Shown in pieces: positions 1-9,475 of a DNA stretch of 64,000 bases (the first letter of the stretch is position 1; every line of letters starts with the position of its first letter). Origin of the DNA: Pseudo-nitzschia pungens (taxonomy: Eukaryota > Bacillariophyta > Bacillariophyceae > Bacillariales > Bacillariaceae); assembly GCA_037355855.1 (NCBI GenBank), contig CM074758.1, positions 8,901,001 through 8,965,000 on the forward strand. Direction: 5' to 3'. Position numbers and translations under genes: made by a program. The notes below the pieces were generated by a model. That model made no database searches, was not told where the DNA came from, and worked only from the letters and a program-made list of their open reading frames with translations.

Positions 1-901
1 GAGACGCCGCCAACACCAAGAAAACCGTCGATGCTAGCGATTTGCGAAGATTCGTCATGGCGGTTCGTTGGTTGGTTAGTTGGTTGGTTGGTTAGGTTGG
101 TAGTGATTTGCGATGCGGTAATCTCACGGGTCCTCGCTGGAATGGAAGGCTCTTTCCCAGCGGAGCGCGAGTACGATGCCGAAAATAGTAATAATGAGAA
201 AACGAAGCACTGGTGCGTGTGGTGTACCGGTATTGTTCACGCAACAACAATACGAATGCAATTCTAGGTGCACCGACGAACGGAGTTCGGTTAGGATTCA
301 GAGTGCGACTACGAGTACGAGTATCCGTTCCGTTCCAGAAGTGCTGTTGATCGTTGATTGCGTCAAAGTGAATGACGCTGAATTGGTGGCGGCAGAAAAT
401 CTAAGAAGCTTTTGCGAAGTACGAAGTGAAACATCATCAGCAATCGTCAAGAAAAAAAAAAAATTAAAATCCATCGACACATCACCCATCACCTCATCGG
501 GCTTGCGCTTCCACGTGTAAGTAAAAACATGCCAAAACCTCACAATCGCACGGTAAACCTTAGGTAAGCCTTATCTTGTCACCTCTTGCCATAATCACCG
601 GTAATTAGAGCTTAAACCTTACTCCACACTCATCGAGATCAAGAGATCAAAAAGGTAAAGCAGTCGACTTGTCTCTGAATTTTTTGACGAGAGTTGTTCT
701 GGCTGGCCCCCGGAAATTTTTGTTCTCTCCCGGACATTGGTATTGCTTCCAAAACTAGTGCAGTTGTTGGAACACAAACTCTCCCGATTCGAAAGAATAC
801 GAGTGCGAGTAATTACCGGTAGGTCCACCAATACCACCGAACCAAGAGAACTAATTACTAGTGTAGCGTACTCCACGCGATCGGAACCCAAACAGACTAC
901 C
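1..901. other. Intergenic / 5' flank of hisA
   Basis: No gene that I can support. A GGTT tandem repeat lies at about 63-100. The short open frames here have no recognisable domain, and the one that runs into hisA is only its upstream extension. The stretch just before 902 is probably the 5' leader of the histidine gene. Confidence 0.5.
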
Positions 902-1753
902 ATGAAGTTTCGCCCCTGCATCGATCTCCACAACGGTCAGGTCAAACAAATCGTTGGCTCCACCCTCAAGGACGATGCCAACGACAGCAACAACAACGAC
1001 AGCAACAGCAAGGACGCGAAGGCGTCCCTCGACACGAATTTCGAAACGGATCGACCCGCCTCGGAGTACGCCAAAATGTACCAAGCCGATGCCCTCACCG
1101 GGGGCCACGTGATCATGCTGGGCCCGGGAAACAAGGAGGCCGCGGCCAGCGCCCTGGCGGCCTATCCCGGGGGCCTCCAGGTCGGCGGGGGCATCAACGA
1201 CGCGAACGCCCTGTCGTGGTTGGAGGCCGGGGCGTCCCACGTGATCGTCACGTCGCACGTCTTTTCAAAGGGCCAAATCCACAAGGAGCGGTTGGAAAAG
1301 CTGGTGGAACTCTGCGGGAAGGAACGCCTGGTGCTGGATCTGAGCTGCCGGCGCAAGCCCAAGGGCAACGGCGACGGCAACAATGGCGATGACGACGGCG
1401 AGAAAGACGACTCGTACTACGTCGTGACGGACCGGTGGCAATCCTTCACGGACTACCAGGTCAGCCCCGAAAACCTCCGGGAGCTGGCCGGCTACTGCGA
1501 CGAATTCCTGGTCCACGGCGTGGACGTCGAGGGACTCCGGTGCGGGATCCTCGAGGACCTGGTGGAACTCCTGGGGGAGCATTCGACGATCCCCGTGACG
1601 TACGCCGGGGGGGTCCGATCGATCGAGGACCTCGAGCTGGTCAAAAAGCTCGGGAAGAACAGGGTGGACGCGACGGTCGGGAGCGCCCTGGATTGCTTCG
1701 GCGGCGAGCTGAAATACGACGACGTGGTCGAGTGGCACAAGAAGCAAAACTAG
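902..1753 (+). CDS. HIS6: Phosphoribosylformimino-AICAR ribotide isomerase (HisA/HIS6)
   Basis: Catalyses the fourth step of histidine biosynthesis, an Amadori isomerisation of ProFAR to PRFAR. The 283-residue protein is a single exon with the (beta-alpha)8 pattern of the eukaryotic HIS6 branch. It opens with [17 protein letters not shown], whose Asp8 corresponds to the catalytic acid/base. LVLDLSCR carries the second Asp (residue 146). Glycine-rich phosphate loops are GGGI (95-98) and AGG (235-237), followed by [14 protein letters not shown] near the end. Two hydrophilic insertions are seen, an Asn/Asp/Ser stretch at about 24-38 and a Gly/Asn/Asp stretch at about 154-170, which probably form surface loops. 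The frame is open upstream, but the ATG at 902 starts exactly at the conserved N-terminus. Codon use is strongly GC-rich. No plastid leader is seen on this start; an upstream exon could add one. It is convergent with the tRNA kinase gene downstream. Confidence 0.93.
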   Translation: MKFRPCIDLHNGQVKQIVGSTLKDDANDSNNNDSNSKDAKASLDTNFETDRPASEYAKMYQADALTGGHVIMLGPGNKEAAASALAAYPGGLQVGGGINDANALSWLEAGASHVIVTSHVFSKGQIHKERLEKLVELCGKERLVLDLSCRRKPKGNGDGNNGDDDGEKDDSYYVVTDRWQSFTDYQVSPENLRELAGYCDEFLVHGVDVEGLRCGILEDLVELLGEHSTIPVTYAGGVRSIEDLELVKKLGKNRVDATVGSALDCFGGELKYDDVVEWHKKQN

Positions 1754-2057
1754 CGAGCGAGCGAACGACGCGGAACAAAAGAACATTAGGCAAAGAAAAG
1801 AAAAGAAAGAAAGAAAAGAAAAGAAAAGAAAAGAAAAGAAAAGCAAAACTTAAGAAGGCAAAGGAACGCAAGGCAAGGCAAAAACACGCGTGCATCGCAG
1901 CAACCAATAGAACCAACGCCGTGTCGGGCGATCGCAGCGTTGTTGGTTCGAAACGGCCGGAGGAAAAATGGTAGCGAACCAATTTGTCGGCGTCGTAGTC
2001 CAGTAAATAACACTACTATCCTTATTGCTATTGCGATTGCTATTGCTTTGCCATTGT
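1754..2057. repeat. Convergent 3' spacer with AAAAG purine tract
   Basis: The 304-bp gap between the 3' ends of HIS6 (+) and PSTK (-). At about 1791-1843 it holds an almost pure A/G run built from AAAAG/AAAG units on the plus strand. A short TTGCTA-type repeat lies at about 2022-2048. No gene is seen; it probably carries both 3' UTRs. Confidence 0.6.
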
Positions 2058-2971
2058 TCAAACCGTCAATCGGCTCAGATGTTCTTCGAGTTGCGACCGC
2101 GGCGTGATTGGTTTGCGGGACGACGACGATCGCGGTGCGTGTGGAGAGGGAGGATCGTCCCCCGCTCGCGCGTTGCTCGTGCGTGCCGTCGCGGCGGCAG
2201 CGGGAGTATTGTCGTCGTCGTCGTCGTCGTTTGTCGGAAACACGCGGTCCAAAAAGGCGCCGGCCACGCACCCGTCGCGGTTGTCGACGGCCTCGAACCG
2301 GATCCGACCGGTCCGAAAGTCCTCCAGGAGTTCCTTCCGCGCCGAGTTGGCCGCCCTGGCAAGGGTCTTGTCGAACCCCGCGACCCTTCCGACGAACGAA
2401 CGGAGGAGTTTGTCCAGCGCGTGGACCTCGCTCCGCAGCGTCCGGATCCGATCGGCTTCGGCTTCTCGTTGCCGCGGCGCCGGATCGGGGGGGAGCTCGA
2501 CGATTTCCGGGCACCCCTCGATGAATTCCGCGATCCGCTCGAGCTCGGACTCGGACCCGCCGGGGAACTCGCCGGCCCCGCCGCCGCCGCTCCTCGAATC
2601 GTGCCGCGCAATCGTCAGGGTCGCATCGATCTCCCAGGCCGCTCGCGGGGGTTCCCAAACGGAGCTCATCTTCGAAACGACGTCGTCGGGGACCTTTCGT
2701 CGGCCCGATCGGTTGCGGTTTCGCGCGAGGCAAACCTCCAGCGGCGTGTCGACGCGCAGGATTCCGAACCGAATCGGTCGGTCGTTTCCCGGGAGCAGCA
2801 GGCGGCGATGGATTTGCTTTCTCATGCTCCGGAGATGAAAGTTGTCGTCCATGAGGATCACGGTTTTCCCCCCGTCGGCGGCTCGGATTTCTCGCTCCAT
2901 TCGCTCCACCGCGGTTTGTCTGGCTCGGTTCCACGCGTCCCGTCGTTGCTCTTCCGTGTCGTTGTTGGTCG

Positions 2972-3013
<42 letters not shown>

Positions 3014-3305
3014 CATCATTGGCGGTTCTTGTTCGCACCGTCTCCTCCAGAAGATCGTCTTCCAGATCATCGTATTCGATGTGTATCAGTCGGTGAGAAT
3101 CAGCTTCGCCACCGCCACCGCCACCGTCGTTGCACCGATCGAATCGCTCCCGCAGCTTTCTGGCAAGGGTGCTTTTCCCGCTCGCCGGGAGACCGGACAG
3201 CAAGATCACCGTGATCTCGTGGGTGCCGCCGCTGCCGCTGCTGCCGCTGCTGCCGTCGTTCGTTTTGCGATTGCGACTCTCGTCGGCATTGCAATCGGTC
3301 GCCAT
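2058..3305 (-). CDS. PSTK: L-seryl-tRNA(Sec) kinase
   Basis: Phosphorylates Ser-tRNA(Sec) to O-phosphoseryl-tRNA(Sec), the step before SepSecS in the archaeal/eukaryotic route to selenocysteine. The 415-residue protein has the P-loop GLPASGKST at 38-46, the family signature DDNFHLRSMR at 153-162, and LRVDTPLEVCLARNRNR at about 183-199. A conserved-looking VSKMSSVWEPP follows near 210. The start is the ATG at 3305, inside a longer open frame, because it directly precedes the kinase fold. Between the P-loop and the DDNF motif there is an acidic low-complexity insert (a Gly run at 61-66 and an Asp-Asn dipeptide repeat near 97-111), encoded by a GTTGTC-type microsatellite that may vary in length. 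The C-terminal half (about 230-415) is helical and poorly conserved, as expected for this family. An encoded PSTK implies a selenoproteome in this organism. Confidence 0.88.
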
Positions 3306-4975
3306 GGTGCGGTGAGCGGATGGATGGAGCGATGGCGTTGCGCCAGGGAAAGAAAAATCGGGTCGAAGTGAGCGTTGCGATGAGAGCCTCGAGCAAATAA
3401 ATAATGAGAGATCGAGATTTCGAAGATCGCTCTCAAACACGATGCTTCACGTTTTTTTCGTTGGATTTTGATGCCGCCACAGTTTTCCGCACAGTGGATC
3501 CACCGTGAGTCTAGTACAGTATACTACTTCGTACTAGTGAAGCTGACCTCAAGAAAGGAATGCGGGAACAAGTATCTCTATCACTTTTCCATTGAGTTTG
3601 AATCCTCCGCTGACATCAAGCCAATAGCCAGCTATTTTTTCTTTTTCAGTTCAACCAAAGCAGATCATCTTCTTCTCCTGATGGAAGAAGAACCTGGTAG
3701 TACTAGTACAACAAGTACTAGTACTACTACTAGTAGTAGTACTAGTACTAGTATGATAGTGGTATCATCATGACAACAACACCGGCAGTCAGATTCTCGG
3801 AGCAAAATCGTGCTGTTGCTTTCTGTCAGATTTATCACAACAACGTTACTTGATTCCATACAACAAGGTTGATTTTCAAATATAGTATCTTGTCACGCTT
3901 ATCCTTAGGAAAACAAATGTCCTCCTTTTTGTGTCTTGCGTACTACTACTACTACTAGTACTAATCATATTTTATGCTGTGTGAACATATTTTAGTACTA
4001 TGTATTGCTCATTTCAAGTGTTGTGCTGCTGTGATGGAGTGTGATGATAGAAAACTTAGAGTTTATTGTCTCCTTGCTCAAAGAATTTGCAATGCTACGG
4101 ACCTGCAAAAAAATGCAATCAGAATAAGCATGTACTCCTCCTCCTTTTCCCCATACAGCATTGTAGTAGTAGTACCTACTTTGTACTCCTGTACATGCAA
4201 CCATTTTCTGCAAATACTGTTAAAACCCACAACGATGATACCAGCAATCATAATCCAAGAAATTTAAATAGATCTTCACCAGTACCAGATTCATCTGGAA
4301 GTATCATCCTTTTGTGAACAAGGCCATTCTTCAATGGTGGGTTGCCACAACAATGAAGAAACAACAAAGGCAAGATCCCTGTATTTCTCTCTAGCATACT
4401 ATTGCTGCGATAACACAAATTCAACACGACACAGTGCAGTTCCCTTGATTTCTCGCAATCTCCTTTCGTTTTTCGTTTTCTAGCAACATTGGTCAAGCCC
4501 CTCCTCTAGTAGTGTTGCTTGCACTAATTTGCCAACAATCACCACAGCACGACGCATTCTCACTGATGATGCAAATAAATGCAAAATGTGACGATGCACA
4601 GGTTGGCAGTTTTGTGTAGCATTTGGGCCCGTCAAAGAATAGTAGAAATGTTGAAACGAATCTTGTTGTTGCGATCGTTGCATTGCCAACGAATAGTACA
4701 ACGTCCTCCCACAATACCCACGGCGCATTTGTAGGAGGCTGCTGTGAAGAAGTGCAAGTGCGCAACGCTAGAGTGTTGGCATTTGACGACCGGCATGGTT
4801 TGAGTTGGCAACCGAAAAAGCGGACGACCATTCGACAACGCACACACCGTACTCTCAACAGAACGGCGATCGAACTTGCAGACAACTTCATCAAAACGCC
4901 ACGGTTCCCTTCTTACTGACACGAAGGTTGCAGCACGAAAAGGGATTCGCCAGGAAAAGCTTTAATGCGCCACAT
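3306..4975. other. Intergenic, with ACTAGT simple repeats
   Basis: About 1.7 kb without a supported gene. ACTAGT/TACTAG simple repeats are at about 3697-3754 and 3940-3963. Open frames on both strands at 4480-4922 overlap each other in several frames, show no domain and look like chance. Confidence 0.5.
3697..3754. repeat. ACTAGT/TACTAG simple repeat
   Basis: Built of ACTAGT, AGTACT and TACTAC units that are often self-complementary. The same motif family recurs near 3940, 23789, 24272-24345, 24428-24455, 27190-27210, 40269-40305 and 42695-42768. Confidence 0.8.
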
Positions 4976-4999
4976 TGCCTTGACTGTGAATCGAACACA

Positions 5000-5043
<44 letters not shown>

Positions 5044-5048
5044 AAGGC
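4976..5048 (-). tRNA. tRNA-Phe (GAA)
   Basis: A 73-nt cloverleaf read on the minus strand. The acceptor stem is GCCTTGA/TCAAGGC with discriminator A. The D arm is GCTC...GAGC. The anticodon arm is TCAGA-CTGAAGA-TCTGA, giving anticodon GAA. The T arm is CTGTG-TTCGATT-CACAG, so the B box is GTTCGATTC. No intron and no encoded CCA. A short T run follows on the minus strand, fitting Pol III termination. Confidence 0.95.
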
Positions 5049-5362
5049 TGCTACTGATATTTATTGCAACATTTCTACCTTATGATGATGCAATAGACGT
5101 TGTAGATAATCTGAAGTTGCTTTGATTTTTGAGGTGAATCGAAGAGAAATATGGAGAATTACTACGGAACTATCAAAGAAAGGACCGATGGAAGATAATG
5201 CATTTGTTGTAGAACTATGTATGCGAATTCATTATTATTTGAGTGCACCGCATTGATCGATTCGTTGCGTTTCGAAGAGTGTGGTCCATCATTCTGCCTG
5301 CTCCTGTCTTCTCGAGCCCTCGTTCGTCTCAAGAGGTTCTTGATACGTAACCCCACGACTGG
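5049..5362. other. Short intergenic spacer
   Basis: About 310 bp between the 5' end of tRNA-Phe and the 3' end of the next minus-strand gene. Nothing else recognised. Confidence 0.5.
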
Positions 5363-6328
5363 TTACTCATCGACGTCATCCCGGTATTTTTTCTTGCCCG
5401 ATGCACGACCGCTGGAAGCTCCTCCGGTCTTTTGCCTGCGCTTCTGAGCCTCCGCCTTGTCCTTGCGTTTCTGCTTTTCGGTTCCCTCGGGAACACCGAG
5501 GAAGGGTTCCAGGTGGGGCCAGATCTTCTTCCAAAAGATCTTGTGGAACTTCTTGTGCAAAAACGTCAGGTTGTATCGTATGTTGCGAGCCGCGGTCTTT
5601 GCCGGTTGGGGAGCGTAGACGTTCCAGTAGCTATTGATCCAGAGAGAGTATGTTTCCTGGAGCTGCTCCTTGGCCAAGGCCATCGGAGCCTCGTCGTTTT
5701 CCCAGCCGAGGAAGTAACCGTAATCCTGGTACTTGCGTTCGAGTCTCTTGATGAGCTTGGGATAGTCGCCATAGTACTTGGAAAGAATTTTGGGAACCTC
5801 GTTCAATTTCTCGGGGTCGTGCTTTTCGTAGAAACTCATGACGCGCTTGTTGGGAACGGCACCCATGCCGAGACGAAAGCCGATCTGTCCCATCACGTTG
5901 TTCTTTGCGAGAAATCCTCCGATGTAGTCACTGGCGTAAATAAGAGCGGGCAGGACGGTTGTTCCGACCATGAGAATCAAGAGAATCAACGGCGTGGTCT
6001 TGATTCCCTGATTGCTGGAGGATTTCTTCGCCTGCGGAGGGCAGGCGTCGTCGGCACAGCAAGAGGATTGCTTTGCCTTCTTCTTTCGGATCATCAACAG
6101 CTCCTCCGCGTCGTTTCTCTCACCGCTTTCCTCCGAGCTATCGTCGCTGTCGTCGTTCGCCTGGCTCTCCGCCGCCATTCCGGGTGGAAGGGGAATGCTG
6201 CTGAAATCGCTCGCGCTTCCGTTCTCCTTTAGTTCGTCGTTGCCAACAAACAGTCGCCCGGCGTCGGCATCCTCTCCTTCCTTTCTGGCCTCCTTGCGAC
6301 GTGCTTTCGATTCTTTACCGCGGCCCAT
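5363..6328 (-). CDS. Acidic/basic single-helix membrane protein, unknown function
   Basis: A 321-residue single-exon protein that I do not assign to a named family. The first 25 residues are rich in Lys/Arg/Glu. An acidic low-complexity region follows (Ser/Asp/Glu, about 58-75), then a Cys/Lys cluster. One hydrophobic helix, TPLILLILMVGTTVLPALIY, lies at about 111-130. After it comes a compact, well-ordered domain of about 150 residues with IGFRLGMGAVPNKRVMSFYE, KILSKYYGDYPKLIKRLERK and several aromatic Trp/Tyr positions. The tail is Lys/Gln/Arg-rich. There is no cleavable signal, so a tail facing the ER lumen or cytosol is equally possible. The conserved-looking KYYGDYP region suggests a real, lineage-restricted protein. 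The start is the first ATG after the AT-rich leader. Confidence 0.7.
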   Translation of the reverse strand: MGRGKESKARRKEARKEGEDADAGRLFVGNDELKENGSASDFSSIPLPPGMAAESQANDDSDDSSEESGERNDAEELLMIRKKKAKQSSCCADDACPPQAKKSSSNQGIKTTPLILLILMVGTTVLPALIYASDYIGGFLAKNNVMGQIGFRLGMGAVPNKRVMSFYEKHDPEKLNEVPKILSKYYGDYPKLIKRLERKYQDYGYFLGWENDEAPMALAKEQLQETYSLWINSYWNVYAPQPAKTAARNIRYNLTFLHKKFHKIFWKKIWPHLEPFLGVPEGTEKQKRKDKAEAQKRRQKTGGASSGRASGKKKYRDDVDE

Positions 6329-7652
6329 TTTTTTGGATACTGGTGATGATAGTGGTATTGATGATACTCGTATTGAACTGTATGGAACAAAGGCTTCCTC
6401 CCGAAATGTGACACAAGCCTGTGTGGGGGGGTTACAATTGTTTTCTTTCGTGCAACGTTTTTTTTTTTCCCTCTCGTCGCCGGTTCACTTTGAAGTCACT
6501 GCTGGAACGGTTGTGCGTACACCGGCTGTACACCATCTACCTACCAGTCATGGTAGAAGAAGAGACTACTTACTTACTTGGTTGATGTTTGAAAGTACGT
6601 CGACTTCATTCCACGTTGAACGTGTTGTGTCGTACGACTGTTGTGAGGAGAAAAAACGGTATTCAGTATGTGGCATGACTCGTCCGTCCGCCAACCTTAG
6701 AGTATGGAGGTTTCATGTGACATTAGACTACGTTATGAGGAACGATCACTACTGATAGTAGCTCATAACATACCTTACATCTCTGCAATCTATTACTACT
6801 ACCGGGTAAGATTACTACGTATGCTCTTTCACCCGGTAGCTAACCTTACTACCGGTATCGTCCAGCAGTAAGACTTACTGTCAGTACCGTAGTAAATTTT
6901 TTTGAACTTTCGTAATATTCTTTCCTCGTTTGTTGTTGAAACAGCAGTAGTAGACAAGATTGCGAGTAGTTCTAGGTTCCAAAACGTTGTGAGATGCAAC
7001 AGAAAGAAGGCACGTTTAGTTACTATGTCTCCGATCCTACCCACTTCGAAGTGCTATTCTTGGTTTGCCAGACCTCTCAGAGGAGATGCAGGAACACTGC
7101 AGTATGGACGAAACTCTGCCTGACAACAAATCTGGACGAAACCGACCCGTGATCAAATTTTTCTGCAAGTATGTCACGCCTGGTTAGGTCATATTCGAGA
7201 GATCATTGTTTCGAGAAGGCTAAGGAACATTCAAGTCGTTGGGTGAAAAAAAAAACCGCATTCATACAGAGAAAGGTTCTGGCTTTCAAAGGAGAATATT
7301 GGACTCTTCTTGGTCCTAGATTCAAGAACAATCTCAACGTGTTGCTACCGACCTCATACAAAAACAAAAGAAAAGCTCCCTTTGACAACACAACAATCGA
7401 ATCATCCACTGAGCCACATGATACATAACAAACTGGAGACTACGTAAACTTCTGGTTTGATGAATCGAATCTAGTAATCTCATGACTATGAAATATTGTT
7501 CAGCGCCGTGTGCGTGTGTCAGGAAAATGAAATGCGGGCGCAGGGATTGCCTTCGTTGTGGTTGGATGGATTGGATGGATGGTTCGTTCGTTCGTTGTAT
7601 CGTGGTAGCAGAATACATCGAAGTGCACGCTAGCTACGGCCCCTCCGCATTG
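6329..7652. other. Intergenic
   Basis: About 1.3 kb with no supported gene. It holds a T9 tract near 6462 and short GGAT/TTCG repeats near 7560-7590. The spacer must include the promoter of the minus-strand gene ending its 5' side at 6328 and the 3' UTR of the PDZ-ferredoxin gene. Confidence 0.45.
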
Positions 7653-8702
7653 CTACCACTGATTCGGATTGACACGAACTATCATCTCGCCCTCTTTCAT
7701 TCCGTAACCCACCACGGCCTTGCACGCCAGCCTCCACCGCGGGCTGTCCGCCATCATTTGTTTCTCTGCCACGCGCTGGGGATTCAGGACGTCGTCTCCG
7801 GCCATGACGCAAACGCTGCAGGTTCGGCACAAGCCACCGGCCCCGCAGTTTCCTTCCGATTTCGTGTCGAATCGCTTGGCGAGCGGGTCGTTGAGCTTGA
7901 CCCCCCGGATGAGCATGCCCTGGCGCAGGTTTTCCCCGGCATACATCTCGATCGTGGTGTCGGGTTCGTTTTGTTCGGGAGGGTACTGCAACCGCACCAT
8001 CACCTTGGGCAGACGCCGGAGCCGTTTCACCTTGAGCACAAAGAGGTCTTCGTATCCCTTCCGGAGCGGAGGAATCGTTCTTCCGATCGCATCCACGGTG
8101 CCATCGTAAGACAGACACTCCGTCGAGACAGAGAATTCCTCTTCCTGCTCCGAAATCATGCTGGCTTGTTGCTGTTGCTGCTTTCGCCTGCGCACCAAGG
8201 AAACGGACGAGAGGACGTCGCCGGGATTGAGTTCGGCATCTTCCGCTGGTCCCCCCGGAACCAATCCCGAAACTATCGTGATGCCGATGCCGTCGCTTCG
8301 TCCACCGGCAAGCTCCAGGAGCTCGATTCCGAGACCACCGCCGTTTTCTTCTTTGCGGGGAAGCGTGACAATCATGGTGTCGACATAGTGCGCGGTGTTG
8401 TTCTTGGCTTCGAGCCGAACCCGGCCCTGATTTTCGGTAGGTTTCTGGATGAAGGTTGCCGTCAGGCCTTCCTCAATGACCGAGAGAGGCAGATTGTATT
8501 GATTGAGATCGACGGCCGGTGCTCCGGTTCCCTGGAGGACCTGCGTGGCGATGTTTCGGGTCGTCTTTCCAAAGAGCGATGACTGCGACAAGGAAACAAC
8601 GGGAGCTATGCAGTGGCAAAAGGCGATTGCGCACCAGAAAGAGACCAGCAGGAGGTTCGGTCTCCGAATTGTTATTATCGTTTTGGATGATTGCGATGGC
8701 AT
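7653..8702 (-). CDS. Plastid-targeted PDZ plus 2Fe-2S ferredoxin-like protein
   Basis: A 349-residue single-exon protein. The N-terminus has basic residues and then a hydrophobic stretch (LLLVSFWCAIAFCHCIAPVV), ending before LSQSS, which fits a signal peptide of a bipartite plastid leader. A PDZ domain is likely at about 105-215: GGLGIELLEL, then GITIVSGLVPGGPAEDAELNPGDVL, split by a Gln-rich insert (QQQQQ). The C-terminal domain is 2Fe-2S: Cys286, Cys292 and Cys295 in CGAGGLCRTC, with the fourth ligand in RLACK at Cys327 (CX5CX2CX31C). An extra Cys298 is present. The fold order suggests a membrane- or protein-docked redox carrier in the plastid, but the partner is not evident. The ATG at 8702 is the first true ATG; the frame extends slightly upstream without one. 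I do not know a gene symbol for it. Confidence 0.8.
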   Translation of the reverse strand: MPSQSSKTIITIRRPNLLLVSFWCAIAFCHCIAPVVSLSQSSLFGKTTRNIATQVLQGTGAPAVDLNQYNLPLSVIEEGLTATFIQKPTENQGRVRLEAKNNTAHYVDTMIVTLPRKEENGGGLGIELLELAGGRSDGIGITIVSGLVPGGPAEDAELNPGDVLSSVSLVRRRKQQQQQASMISEQEEEFSVSTECLSYDGTVDAIGRTIPPLRKGYEDLFVLKVKRLRRLPKVMVRLQYPPEQNEPDTTIEMYAGENLRQGMLIRGVKLNDPLAKRFDTKSEGNCGAGGLCRTCSVCVMAGDDVLNPQRVAEKQMMADSPRWRLACKAVVGYGMKEGEMIVRVNPNQW

Positions 8703-9475
8703 CTTTTGCTTCTCAAGAAGGACTGTCAAACCATCAGAGTTGTTTTGTTTTCATTTTGATGATCTTTTAAGCACAAAAATAATCCAGAACCAACATGGTG
8801 TCAGACGCATCGTTTTCTTTCATCGCAAACTGCGTCCAGCTTCATTATTTGGCAAAAAAATCTTCAACGATGATGATGATGATACAGAAATTACTGAAGT
8901 AACTTACTCGTAATTACTCGTACTTGTAATCGTACGAATACATACTGGTATATGGTACTAGTACTTAGTATGGTACCGAGTACAAGTACGAGTGATGAGA
9001 CTATTCGAACATACTATGAAGCAATCTTTCTACATGAGAATCATATGATGATACTCTGAGTACTCCGACAACCCCTGATGATGATGTCACACACAACACA
9101 TACTAATTACCGTAGCAACTTGCCAAGAACCACGACAAGAACAAAGTGAACAGTGATCACGAACAAGACCGTTTGAGACCGTAAAAACAGAGCTCGTATG
9201 GTGTGCGACTTGTTTTTAGATTTCGAAAGAGCCGCGCCGTCATCGATCGGGTGGCGACGAGGACGCGAGAGTAATTTTTATGTTTAATGACTGTCACCGG
9301 TTTAATCCTGAACGCGCTCTTCCGCCATTGCCTCTCTACCTTGTTTTCTCGGAGCACTTCGAGAAGTTACCAAAAACCGAAACAAAGCCAAACCAAACAC
9401 TGAGCATATTTGACGAGGGCCTCTGCTCTGTTGACAAACAAAAGAATTAAGTCGCAATATAAGCAATAATTCACA
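8703..9475. other. Intergenic between divergent genes
   Basis: About 770 bp separating the PDZ-ferredoxin gene (-) and the Hsp110 gene (+), so it should hold both promoters. A GAT trinucleotide run is near 8868-8884 and GTAC-rich simple sequence near 8915-8995. No gene seen. Confidence 0.5.
9357..9366. promoter_or_regulatory. Candidate heat-shock element
   Basis: CTTCGAGAAG is a perfect inverted TTCnnGAA pair about 110 bp before the Hsp110 start codon. One pair is short of the three units of a classical HSE, and such a 6-base match can occur by chance. The location before a chaperone gene is the only extra support. Confidence 0.3.

Noticed and set aside
2025..3371. Long plus-strand frame opposite PSTK
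   Set aside because: It is the antisense shadow of the GC-rich kinase gene; it shows only low-complexity Arg/Val runs.
4480..4922. Three overlapping frames upstream of tRNA-Phe
   Set aside because: Frames on both strands are equally open and none shows a known motif.
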